Of a DNA stretch of 64,000 nucleotides, positions 46,085-54,988 are shown piece by piece. The notes beneath the pieces were generated by a model that did not search any database, had not been told where the DNA came from, and was given only the letters and a program-made list of their open reading frames with translations. The position numbers and the translations under genes were made by a program. This DNA is from an uncultured bacterium (GTDB lineage: Bacteria; Verrucomicrobiota; Kiritimatiellia; CAIKKV01; CAITUY01): assembly GCA_903895695.1 (NCBI GenBank), contig CAITUY010000116.1, positions 17,899-81,898 of the forward strand, in the 5' to 3' direction. Every line of letters starts with the position of its first letter. Within the stretch, counting starts at the first letter, position 1.

Positions 46085-47142
46085 CGCTGCATCTCCTCGA
46101 ACCAGGCCTTGTCGTGTTCGAACAGTTTCGAGAACCTGCTCAGGATCCGGCGCAAAAGCGGGTTGCGAACGTAAACGGCGTGCTGGGTAAAGGTGAATTT
46201 GGCGCCGAGGTAGGCCTTGATTTCAGGGTCCGTCCATCCCGCGACGTAGTGGCTTAGTTGCCGGGATGCGGCGAAGGAGAGGTTCTCCATCCAACTGACA
46301 AAATAGAGGTTGAAGTCGCGCGCATCGGGGTAATGAAAACCCACGTACTTGTCGATCAGCATGCCATTGTGAATAAGGCACAGGTTGAAGCCGATCAGCT
46401 TTTCATTGGCGTAGTAAAGGAAGAGGTGCCCATCCAGCGTCTCGTCCTGGAGAACCGAAGTGAAGAAATCAGCGGAAAGCTTGTCGAAATGAATCTCACT
46501 CTGCGCATAGACCTCGAGGTACAGGCCATAGATCTCATTCAGGAAGGACTTGTCGTTCAGCCGTTCGCTGCCGGTGCGGATGACCTCGATCTGCAACTCG
46601 CCACGAACCCTTAGTTTGCGCCTGATGTCCTTGCGTCGCACCGAAGAAAGACGCGACAGATAATCGTCTGTGTCTTGGAAATCGATGTCCACATAAGCCA
46701 ATGCCTGGCCGGCGACCAGCGTGAAGCCCGTGTTTTTGCAGGCCGCTGTCAAAGCGCATGCCGCCGCGCTCTCGCTTGTGGGCAATAGCGGAGACGCTTC
46801 GGGAATGTCTTTGATGATCAACAGCCGGGACGCCCGCCGCCAGGTCGTCAGCATGGACTTAACGAGCGTGTCGGGTGCGACATCCGGCACGGTGGGCAGG
46901 TATTCGCTAACGGTCGTACCAAAAAAAAGCGTTCTCCACGTCAGCAGACGCTGCAGCAAGCCGCTGGCGGGAAGTGCGGCGAGGCGCTTGAGGGTGCCAG
47001 GATCTGCCGTCGTGAATAGATTAAAATCCATATAGAACCCTGGTTGCCCGTGCGTCGTGGCAACAGGTTCAAAACCTTCCGGAGGATGGCGCAGGAAGTG
47101 CTGGATCAAGCCCGCCGGTTCAAGGCTGTTGGCAAAATGCAT
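46081..47142 (-). CDS. GNAT/FemAB-like acyltransferase
   Basis: A 353-residue protein with an acyl-CoA N-acyltransferase fold, matching the FemAB/CelD-like group with basic SSVRRKDIRRKLRV followed by a KLIGFNLCLIHNGMLIDKYVG segment (split here). It probably transfers an acyl or aminoacyl group to an amine. The C-terminus is basic. The stop overlaps the arginase-fold start (ATGA). Confidence 0.65.
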   Translation of the reverse strand: MHFANSLEPAGLIQHFLRHPPEGFEPVATTHGQPGFYMDFNLFTTADPGTLKRLAALPASGLLQRLLTWRTLFFGTTVSEYLPTVPDVAPDTLVKSMLTTWRRASRLLIIKDIPEASPLLPTSESAAACALTAACKNTGFTLVAGQALAYVDIDFQDTDDYLSRLSSVRRKDIRRKLRVRGELQIEVIRTGSERLNDKSFLNEIYGLYLEVYAQSEIHFDKLSADFFTSVLQDETLDGHLFLYYANEKLIGFNLCLIHNGMLIDKYVGFHYPDARDFNLYFVSWMENLSFAASRQLSHYVAGWTDPEIKAYLGAKFTFTQHAVYVRNPLLRRILSRFSKLFEHDKAWFEEMQR

Positions 47143-47156
47143 CGGGGGAAACTCAG

Positions 47157-47525
47157 TTAGAGCAACCTGCTCACCAGGACCGGAAGGACGGGGAGGCTGA
47201 GCAGGAACGCGCCAAGCTGCCAGGCAATGAAACGATCCGCTTTGCGGTAGTCATTACCCGCGAGCCCAATCACGAAGGGGGAGAGGAGAAATGCGAGAAG
47301 ACAGAGGGCCACGCCGACGGCCTTCGCCATCAGAGCCCAAATCATGAAGGCGAACAGGATCCCGAGATACGCCACCAGTACGATCCCAACGACCTCGCAG
47401 CATTTTGCCACGGCCGCGATTTTGGTCGTGTCGCGAAACGTACCCTTGATCCAAAAGGTGCCTATCAGGCAGACCAGGTTGGCGACGAGCGCCAGCGCCA
47501 GGAGGGTATAGAGGACGGCATGCAT
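47157..47525 (-). CDS. Small integral membrane protein
   Basis: A 122-residue protein with about four hydrophobic helices (4-26, 37-61, 66-88, 101-121). Not recognised. It lies one base from the upstream hydrolase gene, with an ATG close to its stop, and 14 bases before the GNAT gene. Its place inside the operon implies a membrane role in the pathway. Confidence 0.6.
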   Translation of the reverse strand: MHAVLYTLLALALVANLVCLIGTFWIKGTFRDTTKIAAVAKCCEVVGIVLVAYLGILFAFMIWALMAKAVGVALCLLAFLLSPFVIGLAGNDYRKADRFIAWQLGAFLLSLPVLPVLVSRLL

Positions 47526-47526
47526 G

Positions 47527-48345
47527 TCAGGCTTGGGCGGGGATGGCGGCTCCGGCCGGGAGCGAGTCGAAGAACTCGATGGTTTTCTTCGACACCGTAT
47601 CCCGTTCGTTGTCGATCGTGATGAGGTGATAACTGTTTCTAAGAGTGATCAGCTCCTTGCGGGCCGAGCCCACGCCGTTCATGAGCACCTGTGCGTTTTT
47701 GAGGCTGGCCAGATCATCGCGGACCGAATGGAACACGATAACAGGAGTCTTTACCTGCTGCAGACGTCTTCTCACAAAACGCGAAAGCTTGGAAAGCTCG
47801 TAGACGCACAGGAGGGGGAAACAGTCGAGCATGGGCGAGTGTTCGCTCTTCATGGAATCCGCCACTTGCTTGCGAACCGACGGATTCTTGACGCCCATGG
47901 GGCCGGATTCTGGAAAAGAGTAGATGAACTTGAAGACTGTCGCGAAGCCCAGCGGCATGAGAACACGGATCGGCGGGAGGCCCCAACCGTCGAGAAAGAA
48001 GGTCGTCGAGAGGGCCGAGATACCCCTGACGGCGGGGCGTTCCGCCGCCACGGCCAGGGCGAGCACCGAACCGAAGCAGATGCCCGATACGTACACCTCC
48101 GGGTAGCGCGCGGCCAGCTTGTCAAAGGCTTCCAGCGCAAAGCCGTACCAGTCCTGCCAGCGCGCCAGCTTAAGCGCTTCCACCCCACGGCAGTGGCCCG
48201 GAAGCACGGGGCAGTGCACATCATAACCGGCATCGAAGAGCGCCTTCCCATAGCGGGCCAATTCGCTGGGCGCGCCTGTCAGGCCGTGAAAGAGAAGGAC
48301 GGCCTTGGCGTGGCTGCTGTGTGTGAAGGCGAAGTCTTCGTCCAC
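47527..48345 (-). CDS. Alpha/beta hydrolase with Cys in the nucleophile position
   Basis: A 272-residue serine-hydrolase-fold protein like Est30/monoacylglycerol lipases. Oxyanion HG in LLFHGLTGAPSEL; VYVSGICFGSVLALAV holds the nucleophile elbow, but reads GICFG, with Cys90 where Ser normally is, similar to dienelactone hydrolases. Asp in VFHSVRDDLAS and His in NSYHLITIDNERD complete a triad. GTG 48345 shares a base with the upstream stop (TAGTG); GTG 48354 is an alternative. Fold is secure; specificity unknown. Confidence 0.75.
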   Translation of the reverse strand: MDEDFAFTHSSHAKAVLLFHGLTGAPSELARYGKALFDAGYDVHCPVLPGHCRGVEALKLARWQDWYGFALEAFDKLAARYPEVYVSGICFGSVLALAVAAERPAVRGISALSTTFFLDGWGLPPIRVLMPLGFATVFKFIYSFPESGPMGVKNPSVRKQVADSMKSEHSPMLDCFPLLCVYELSKLSRFVRRRLQQVKTPVIVFHSVRDDLASLKNAQVLMNGVGSARKELITLRNSYHLITIDNERDTVSKKTIEFFDSLPAGAAIPAQA

Positions 48346-49727
48346 TACAAACACCGTTTGAAGAGCTGATCGAGGAGATCGATCGCCATGGCGATCTCTT
48401 CGTCGGTAATATAGAGGGAGGGGGCGATCGTGAAGACGTTCTTGTAATAGCCCCCCACGTCGAGGACGAGCCCACATTTCTTGCCCCGGTACGAGAGATT
48501 TCCTCGAAGTCCCTCGTCGGCGATCTTGTCGGTCAGGGACTTGCTGGGCGTGAATCCGTCCGCTTCGCAGATCTCGATACGAAGGGCGAGTCCCAGGCCA
48601 TCCACGTCACCGATATTTCGATATTTCTTCTTCAGGCTTTTCAGCCCGTCGAGGAACTTCCGGCCGCTTTGGCAAACCAGCGGTTCGTGATCTCGCTCTT
48701 CCAGCATCCGCATCACCTCCAGGCCGGCGCGGGTTCCGAGCGGGTTGGCGGAGAAGGTCGAATGGGTGGATCCAGGCGGAAATACCTTGGGCGAGATCAA
48801 ATCTTCCCGCGCCCAGAGCCCTGAAAGCGGGTTCACCCCGTTGGTGAGGGATTTTCCGAACACCACCAGGTCCGGCTTCACGTTGAAGTTCTCGATCCCC
48901 CAGAGTTTGCCGGTGCGGTAGAACCCCATCTGGATCTCGTCGCTGACGAGGAGAATCTTGTAGCGGTCGAGCACGCGCTTCAAGCGTTCGAAGTACCCCT
49001 CAGGCGGGATGACGTAGCCGCCGGTGCCCTGGACAGGCTCCGCAAACAACGCGACGAATTCCGTTTCATTCGCCTTGGCGTCGTAGAAGGAGTTGTATTC
49101 GGTCTCGAACAGCCGTTCGAATTGGGCCACGCAGTAGAAGTCACAGGTTTCGCGCTTCTTCCCGTAATAGCAGCGGTAGCAATAAGGGTACGGGATAAAG
49201 TGGGCCCGGTCACTGAAATGGCCGTAACGCCGGCGATAGCGATAGCTCGACGTGATGGCGGAAGCTCCCAACGTCCGTCCGTGGTAGCCGCCCATGTAGG
49301 CAAACATGAGGCTCTTCTTGGTCGTGTTGCGAATGAGCTTCAGCGCGTCCTCGACGGCCTGCGACCCGCCGACATTGAAGTGCGCGCGGCCCTTCACGCC
49401 GAACCGCGACTGGCATGCTTCGCAGATCTTTTGAGCCAGCAGAACCTTGGTTTCGCTGAGGAACTGCGGCGCCAGTTGGGGTAGCGTATCGAACTGGTCC
49501 ATGGCGGCCACCTTGAGACGTTCGTTCCGGTAGCCGAAGTTACAGGCGGAATACCACATCTGGACGTCCAAGTAAGGCGTCCCATCGGCGTCATAGACGA
49601 AGGACCCATCGCATGAACGAAAGACCTTCGGAGGGTCGGAATAGTGGACCGTGTCGCCATAGGACGAACACTCGGAATCGATGCGAAGCAATTCCTGGTC
49701 AGACAGCGATCGGTTCTCGTGAGGCAT
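48345..49727 (-). CDS. Class III PLP aminotransferase
   Basis: A 460-residue omega-aminotransferase of the GABA/ornithine type. PLP Lys in VVFGKSLTNG (Lys292), the DE pair in LLVSDEIQMGFYRTG and GGSQAVEDALKL for phosphate. The Cys-rich YCYRCYYGKKRETCDFYC at about 182-199 is a feature of one subgroup. It transfers a terminal amino group, possibly from a polyamine or amino acid. ATG 49727 lies inside the 3' end of the phosphatase gene (29-base overlap). Confidence 0.8.
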   Translation of the reverse strand: MPHENRSLSDQELLRIDSECSSYGDTVHYSDPPKVFRSCDGSFVYDADGTPYLDVQMWYSACNFGYRNERLKVAAMDQFDTLPQLAPQFLSETKVLLAQKICEACQSRFGVKGRAHFNVGGSQAVEDALKLIRNTTKKSLMFAYMGGYHGRTLGASAITSSYRYRRRYGHFSDRAHFIPYPYCYRCYYGKKRETCDFYCVAQFERLFETEYNSFYDAKANETEFVALFAEPVQGTGGYVIPPEGYFERLKRVLDRYKILLVSDEIQMGFYRTGKLWGIENFNVKPDLVVFGKSLTNGVNPLSGLWAREDLISPKVFPPGSTHSTFSANPLGTRAGLEVMRMLEERDHEPLVCQSGRKFLDGLKSLKKKYRNIGDVDGLGLALRIEICEADGFTPSKSLTDKIADEGLRGNLSYRGKKCGLVLDVGGYYKNVFTIAPSLYITDEEIAMAIDLLDQLFKRCL

Positions 49728-50448
49728 GCGCCATCTCCTGGGCAAGTACGTAATCCATGACATCGTCGAAATCTTCGAATGGGACGAAAGGGATACCTTC
49801 GCGTCGGCAGCACTCGATCAGGTGCCCCTTGGCCAGGACCGTGTCGGCATTGCGGCACGCGCACAGGTCCGAACGGCCGTCCCCGATGTAGAGCGTTCGG
49901 GTGTCCGCCACCGTCCGGCTCAGAACACGGCATTTGCACAGGCCCGCCTGCGAGCGGCAGTCCGGATGGCTCGAAGGGAACGTGGCAATGAGGCGGTTCT
50001 GTGAGAACGCCAGGTGGTTCGAAAAGACGGGGATGCCTCGTATCTCGTGCTTCTCGAGTACCGACCGGATGATTAGGTCAAAGCCGTCGCTGACAATGGA
50101 GAAGGGGATGCGTCGCAACTGGACATGGCGGGCAAAGCGGCCGAAGCTTGGGTCGATGTGAAGGCCGTTCACGAACGCGGTCATTGCGCTCGGCGTAAAA
50201 TGACCGACGCACGCGATCTGTCGTTCCAGGCATTCACGGGATCCGATAAGACCGTCGTCCCAGAGTTGCTCAATAGCCCGCCACTCCGGTGAGGCGTGCT
50301 CCGCCAAGAGTTGATCGACCGCGTCTTCCACGGTGATGGTACCGTCGAAGTCACAGTAAATGGCAGGCAGGAATCCGCTTTGAGAGGGCAATGCTGGGCA
50401 CCCCCCCTCTGCGGCCCCGCCGGGCAGCTCATTCCAAGTCGAAGTCAT
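49699..50448 (-). CDS. MtnX-like HAD-IB phosphatase
   Basis: A 249-residue phosphatase. HAD motif I AIYCDFDGTITVED, motif II FSIVSDGFDL and motif III/IV LYIGDGRSDLCACRNAD match the MtnX-like (2,3-diketo-methylthiopentyl-P phosphatase) subgroup, which is close to SerB. First gene of the six-gene operon. ATG 50448 is chosen; the longer frame has no conserved residues. It probably removes a phosphate from a small pathway intermediate. Confidence 0.75.
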   Translation of the reverse strand: MTSTWNELPGGAAEGGCPALPSQSGFLPAIYCDFDGTITVEDAVDQLLAEHASPEWRAIEQLWDDGLIGSRECLERQIACVGHFTPSAMTAFVNGLHIDPSFGRFARHVQLRRIPFSIVSDGFDLIIRSVLEKHEIRGIPVFSNHLAFSQNRLIATFPSSHPDCRSQAGLCKCRVLSRTVADTRTLYIGDGRSDLCACRNADTVLAKGHLIECCRREGIPFVPFEDFDDVMDYVLAQEMAHASREPIAV

Positions 50449-50705
50449 AAAAGGGCACAAAGAGTAGTCTGTCGAACCTGAAATGACAATGAAATACATG
50501 AAGCTACTGCGCATCCAGGCAGGGGAAGAGCCGCGCATCACGCCCCCCTCGAATCCGAAACGGTCGCCCCGTACGAGTTGCGCCAGGAACGCAGGGCGGC
50601 ATTGCGAAGATGGCAGGCAGGTGCTAAAGTGCCCGCCCGTTATCGGAATCCAGATGTATTTCGGAAGGGGAAGAACCGGCGGTTTGAAGGTCGCCGGGAC
50701 CAAGC

Positions 50706-52451
50706 ATGGGCATTTCAACGACTGACAGGCGGCTGCCGGCGCTTGGTATTTACCGGCGGCTGATTGGCTATACGCGTCCCTACTGGCGGCGGCTGGCCGT
50801 GGGCATGACGTTCGGCCTGATCTACGGCGCAGCCAATGGCGGCATCCTGTGGTTCATCCAGAGGGGACTGCCCAAGTTCTACGAGAAGAACATCCCGATA
50901 TCCTCTGTCCTGCTGGCGGCGGCGGCCTTGCCGCTGGTGGGACTGATCCGCAGCGTCGCCGAGTTCATCAGCCGGTACCAGATCCGCTGGGTGGGATCGC
51001 GGGTTGTGATGGATTTGCGCGACACGGTGTTTCGAAAACTCAACGATCTGTCGCTGTCCTATTTTGTGGCCAGCCGCGCCGGCGAATTGATCTCCCGGAC
51101 GGCGAATGACACGGTGGTGGCCGAGAGCGCCGTTTCGGTGGTCGTTGAGGATCTGGCCAAGGAGCCGGTCACGCTGGTTTTTTCGATCGGGGCTCTTTTC
51201 TGGCTGGATCCCTGGCTGGCACTCGCGAGTCTTGTGCTATTCCCTATCTGCATCCTGCCGGTGGCTTTGTTCGGGCGCCGCGTCCGGCGTTACACGCGCG
51301 AGGCGCAGCAGCGCGTGGCGGACCTGGTGTCGATCCTGCAGGAAACCATCTCTGGCGTGCGGGTTGTCAAGGCGTTCGGAATGGAGGATTACGAGGCGGC
51401 GCGATTTGCCAAGGAGAACCGGGCATTCTTCGGCCGGGTCATCCGTGTCGCGCGGGCCAATGCCGCTGTGGAGCCCCTGATTGTCTTCATCTCCACGATT
51501 GGGGTGAGCATGGTACTGATTTACGTGCGCCTTAACCACATGGAGGTCAACGATTTCCTGACCTATGCGGCGGCCTTGTTCCTGATGTACTCGCCGGTGA
51601 AGAAGCTGAGCCGGGTGCATCTCCAGATCCAGCAGGCCGTGTCGGCGGCCGACCGGATCTTCGAGATAATCGACGCGCCGGTGAGTGTCACGAATCGGCC
51701 GGGCGCAACAGCGTTCGCTGACCGCCTCGCGACGATCGAATTCGAGAACGTGGTATTCACCTACGGGGATCAGCCCGTGCTCGACGGCGTGTCGTTTTCG
51801 GTCAAGGCCGGCCAGCGCATAGCGTTCGTCGGCGGATCGGGGGCGGGCAAGACGACCCTCGTGAACCTGCTGCCGCGTTTCTATGACGTCACCGGCGGCA
51901 CGGTGCGGATCAACGGGTGTGACATCCGCGACTTCACGCTGGCGTCGTTGCGGACGCAAATGGGTATCGTCACGCAGGATACGATTCTCTTCAACGATAC
52001 CGTGGCGAACAACATCGGGTATGGGACCCAGGGGGCGTCGCGCGACGCCATCGTGGACGCGGCGCGCCGGGCCAACGCGCATGGTTTCATCATGGAGATG
52101 CCCAAGCAATACGAGACGGTCGTCGGCGACCTCGGCATGCGGCTTTCCGGGGGACAGAAGCAGCGCCTGGCGATTGCCCGCGCCATGTTGCGGAACCCGC
52201 CGGTCATGATTCTTGACGAGGCCACCAGCGCTCTCGATACGGAGTCCGAGCGGCTGGTCCAGGCGGCGTTGCACGAACTCATGGCCGGCCGGACGGTGTT
52301 CGCCATCGCCCATCGGCTCTCGACCATCGCCGATTGCGACCGGATCATTGTGCTGGACAAGGGCCGGCTTGCTGAGGAGGGGACCCATGCCGAGCTTCTG
52401 GCCAAAGGGGGACTCTACAAACGCCTCTACGACATGCAGTTCATCGACTGA
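50706..52451 (+). CDS. MsbA-like ABC exporter
   Basis: A 581-residue half-transporter with a six-helix membrane domain (about 15-315) and an ATPase domain (about 335-575): Walker A GGSGAGKTT, signature LSGGQKQR, Walker B VMILDEATSA and switch IAHRLS. Length and layout fit MsbA (lipid A/glycolipid flippase). It is divergent from the six-gene operon, with a shared 257-base control region, and precedes the OmpA-type gene. The second lipid-related exporter in the window after 6364. Confidence 0.82.
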   Translation: MGISTTDRRLPALGIYRRLIGYTRPYWRRLAVGMTFGLIYGAANGGILWFIQRGLPKFYEKNIPISSVLLAAAALPLVGLIRSVAEFISRYQIRWVGSRVVMDLRDTVFRKLNDLSLSYFVASRAGELISRTANDTVVAESAVSVVVEDLAKEPVTLVFSIGALFWLDPWLALASLVLFPICILPVALFGRRVRRYTREAQQRVADLVSILQETISGVRVVKAFGMEDYEAARFAKENRAFFGRVIRVARANAAVEPLIVFISTIGVSMVLIYVRLNHMEVNDFLTYAAALFLMYSPVKKLSRVHLQIQQAVSAADRIFEIIDAPVSVTNRPGATAFADRLATIEFENVVFTYGDQPVLDGVSFSVKAGQRIAFVGGSGAGKTTLVNLLPRFYDVTGGTVRINGCDIRDFTLASLRTQMGIVTQDTILFNDTVANNIGYGTQGASRDAIVDAARRANAHGFIMEMPKQYETVVGDLGMRLSGGQKQRLAIARAMLRNPPVMILDEATSALDTESERLVQAALHELMAGRTVFAIAHRLSTIADCDRIIVLDKGRLAEEGTHAELLAKGGLYKRLYDMQFID

Positions 52452-52540
52452 GACGGCGATTTTTCTTTTGCCGGCGGGGCAGGTTTGCTATTGAAACAGC
52501 CAGTTGAAGGTAACCACTAGACGGGTAGCGGGAGACGAGC

Positions 52541-53890
52541 ATGACACAGAGCAGAATTTTGACGTGGACGGTGGGCGCGGGGTTGGCGGCTGGCCTTCTC
52601 TTGAGGGCAGTTCCGGCGAGCGCCCAGGAAAAGGGTGACGAGCACCCTTGGAACGTAAGCGTCTCGGCTGGACGGGTTCAGATGGAGGGCGATTTCCCGA
52701 CCAAGGGCGGACTCATCGCGCCCGTGCGTCTCGGGTATGACTTATCGGACTGGTGGACGTTCGAGGGTGGCTTGTTCGTCGCTCCCTACCTGGGACAGCG
52801 GAAGATCAAGGGTCATCAGAATCCTGACGGCAGTTTCGTGATAAGCACGCCGCTGGAGGCTAGCCATACAACCGGCTACGGCGCGACGCTGGATGCGCTG
52901 TTCCACTTCACCCCTTGGAAGCGCGTGGACCCTTTCCTGACGATCGGTGTCATGGGCATAGGATTTACGGACGACTTCAATGATACGACCCATGATCAAT
53001 ACTCCAGCGGTTTGCGCGCGGGCGGCGGCGTCATCTACAATATCAACGACGAGTGGGGGGTGCGCGCGGACTTCCGCGGGGCGTTCGACTCATTCACCGA
53101 AAAGGGAACCGTGAACTCCGAGGTCGATGTCGGCGTGCGGTACGTGTTCGGCGCCCACGTGGCCCCGGACTATCACGTGGGGGGCGGCCCGAAGGATAGC
53201 GATGCCGACGGCCTGACCGACGATGAAGAAATCAACATCTATCACACCAACCCGTTCGACCCGGATACGGATCATGACGGCTTGAACGATTACGACGAGG
53301 TGAAGGTGTACCACACCGATCCGTTGAATCCGGACACGGACTATGATGGGTTGAAGGACGGGGCGGAAGTCTTCACGTATCACACCGATCCGACCAAGCG
53401 CGACACCGATGGCGGTGGCGTGGCCGACGGCCACGAGGTGATTGAGGATCATACTAACCCGCTTGATCCGACCGACGACCTGATCCTGTTCACGCTGAAT
53501 ATTCAGTTCGATTACGATAAGTCGGTCATCAAGCCCGAGTACTTCAAGGAACTCGACGTGATCGGCCTGACCATGCGGCGCGACCCGGGTTCCACCGGCC
53601 GCATCGAAGGTCATTGCGACAAGCTGAAGAAGTCGAAGAAGGACTATAACGACCAACTGTCTGAGCGGCGCGCCAAGGCGTGTCTCGATTACCTCGCGGC
53701 GAAATGCGGCATCGAGGCCAGTCGCATGGTGGCCGTCGGCTATGGTTTCAGCCGGCCCAAGGCGGCGAACGACGTCAATAACGGCAATCCCGTGAACCGC
53801 CGGGTGGAAGTCTATATTCGGAAGTCGGATGGCGGCGCGGCGAAGATGACCGATACGGTGCATACCGAGCCGGTGCCGGCCAAGAAGTAG
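52541..53890 (+). CDS. OmpA-family protein with TSP type-3 repeats
   Basis: A 449-residue outer-membrane protein. Signal peptide (cleavage at ASA/QEKG), then a beta-barrel to about residue 215. Next are four Asp-rich 23-residue repeats, each with the pattern DGL.D..E...YHT(N/D)P, typical of calcium-binding thrombospondin type-3 repeats (about 222-318). Last is an OmpA peptidoglycan-binding domain: NIQFDYDKSVIKP, GHCDKLKK, YNDQLSERRAKA, VNRRVEVYI. The usual GHTD motif is changed to GHCD. A strong terminator follows. Confidence 0.85.
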   Translation: MTQSRILTWTVGAGLAAGLLLRAVPASAQEKGDEHPWNVSVSAGRVQMEGDFPTKGGLIAPVRLGYDLSDWWTFEGGLFVAPYLGQRKIKGHQNPDGSFVISTPLEASHTTGYGATLDALFHFTPWKRVDPFLTIGVMGIGFTDDFNDTTHDQYSSGLRAGGGVIYNINDEWGVRADFRGAFDSFTEKGTVNSEVDVGVRYVFGAHVAPDYHVGGGPKDSDADGLTDDEEINIYHTNPFDPDTDHDGLNDYDEVKVYHTDPLNPDTDYDGLKDGAEVFTYHTDPTKRDTDGGGVADGHEVIEDHTNPLDPTDDLILFTLNIQFDYDKSVIKPEYFKELDVIGLTMRRDPGSTGRIEGHCDKLKKSKKDYNDQLSERRAKACLDYLAAKCGIEASRMVAVGYGFSRPKAANDVNNGNPVNRRVEVYIRKSDGGAAKMTDTVHTEPVPAKK

Positions 53891-53908
53891 AAGCACGAGC
53901 TTGGGATG

Positions 53909-53948
53909 AAGGACCCGAAACACCTGTGTTTCGGGTCCTTTGATTTTT
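53909..53948 (+). terminator. Rho-independent terminator after the OmpA-type gene
   Basis: A 15-base perfect inverted repeat, AAGGACCCGAAACAC and its complement, around a short loop, at 53909-53923 and 53926-53940, followed by TGATTTTT. It separates the OmpA-type gene from the second acyltransferase. Confidence 0.9.
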
Positions 53949-53970
53949 GTGTTATCGTGCCCGATCCTCT

Positions 53971-54924
53971 ATGGCTGACCCTATCAAACCCGTAAGGCGC
54001 GACCACCGCCAGTACCGCTCAGCGCTGGAACTGCGGCTGTTCGAACTTGCGCTGGCCGTCGTGCCGCGCCTGCCGCGGCGCGTAGTGCTGTTCCTGGCGC
54101 GCTGGTCCGGCCGGGCGGCATGGTATCTGGCACACCGCGACCGGCGCATTGCCCTGGCGAACTTGCGCCTGGCGTTCGGGGATTCCTTGACCGACCGGCA
54201 GCGTGTGCGCCTCGTGCGACAGTGCTTTCAGCGGGTTGCGCTGACCGCCTTGGATTTGCTGTGGTTCTCGCGCGATACGCGCCGGCGACTGGCGCAGTAC
54301 GTCACTTTGGACGAATCGCTGGCGAAGTGGATCCGGCAAGGCGGGCCGTACGTCGCCGTGACCGCACACTTTGGGAATTGGGAGATGCTTGGCCCGTTCG
54401 CAGCGATGCAGGGTCTGCCGCTGACGAGTGTAGCCAAGCCGCTGCGCAACATTGAGATCGACGAACGCGTCACGGCCTTTCGTACGGCGATGGGGCAGGT
54501 GATCGTGCCGCGCGAGGGCGCCCTGCGCGCGTTGCTGCGCGTACTCAAGAGTAAGGGCGTTGTGGCCTTGGCGCTCGACCAGGACACGCGGCCGGCCGAT
54601 GGCGGGACGTTTGTTCCTTTTTTCGGCGTTCCGGTGCCGGTTTCGAATGCCGCGGCCATGCTGGCGCTGCGATTGGGCGTGCCCGTATTGCCTGGGTTTT
54701 GCCGGGCCGAGCCGGGCGGTTATTACCGCGGCTACGCCCGCGAAGCGCTGATGCCGGCAGACTTTGCCGGCGACACCGAGGAGGCGCTGACGGCCCGCAT
54801 CACGGCGGAAATCGAGGCCGAGATCCGGGCCACGCCGGATCAGTGGCTGTGGAGCTACAAACGCTGGAAGCGCCGCCAACCCGATTTCGACCCGGCCCGC
54901 TATCCGTATTACGCGGACTGTTGA
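53971..54924 (+). CDS. LpxL/HtrB-like lysophospholipid acyltransferase (second copy)
   Basis: A 317-residue membrane acyltransferase. Hydrophobic N-terminal region (about 20-55), catalytic HX4E as HFGNWE (His133-Glu138), VALALDQDTRPADGG and WLWSYKRWKRR near the C-terminus. It acylates lipid A or another envelope lipid. It is separated from the OmpA gene by a terminator. Paralogue of the gene at 10358. Confidence 0.85.
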   Translation: MADPIKPVRRDHRQYRSALELRLFELALAVVPRLPRRVVLFLARWSGRAAWYLAHRDRRIALANLRLAFGDSLTDRQRVRLVRQCFQRVALTALDLLWFSRDTRRRLAQYVTLDESLAKWIRQGGPYVAVTAHFGNWEMLGPFAAMQGLPLTSVAKPLRNIEIDERVTAFRTAMGQVIVPREGALRALLRVLKSKGVVALALDQDTRPADGGTFVPFFGVPVPVSNAAAMLALRLGVPVLPGFCRAEPGGYYRGYAREALMPADFAGDTEEALTARITAEIEAEIRATPDQWLWSYKRWKRRQPDFDPARYPYYADC

Positions 54925-54988
54925 TGGGCGGAGAGCTCCGCGCTAGTCTGCGCAGCGCGACGGATCGTCATCGGTTTAGCGGTTCGTA

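Noticed and set aside
50521..50763. A Glu/Arg-rich open frame (ELRQERRAALRRWQAG) in the gap between the phosphatase operon and the MsbA-like gene
   Set aside because: It has only a TTG start, no ribosome site, and overlaps the MsbA-like gene in another frame; it may be chance or a remnant.
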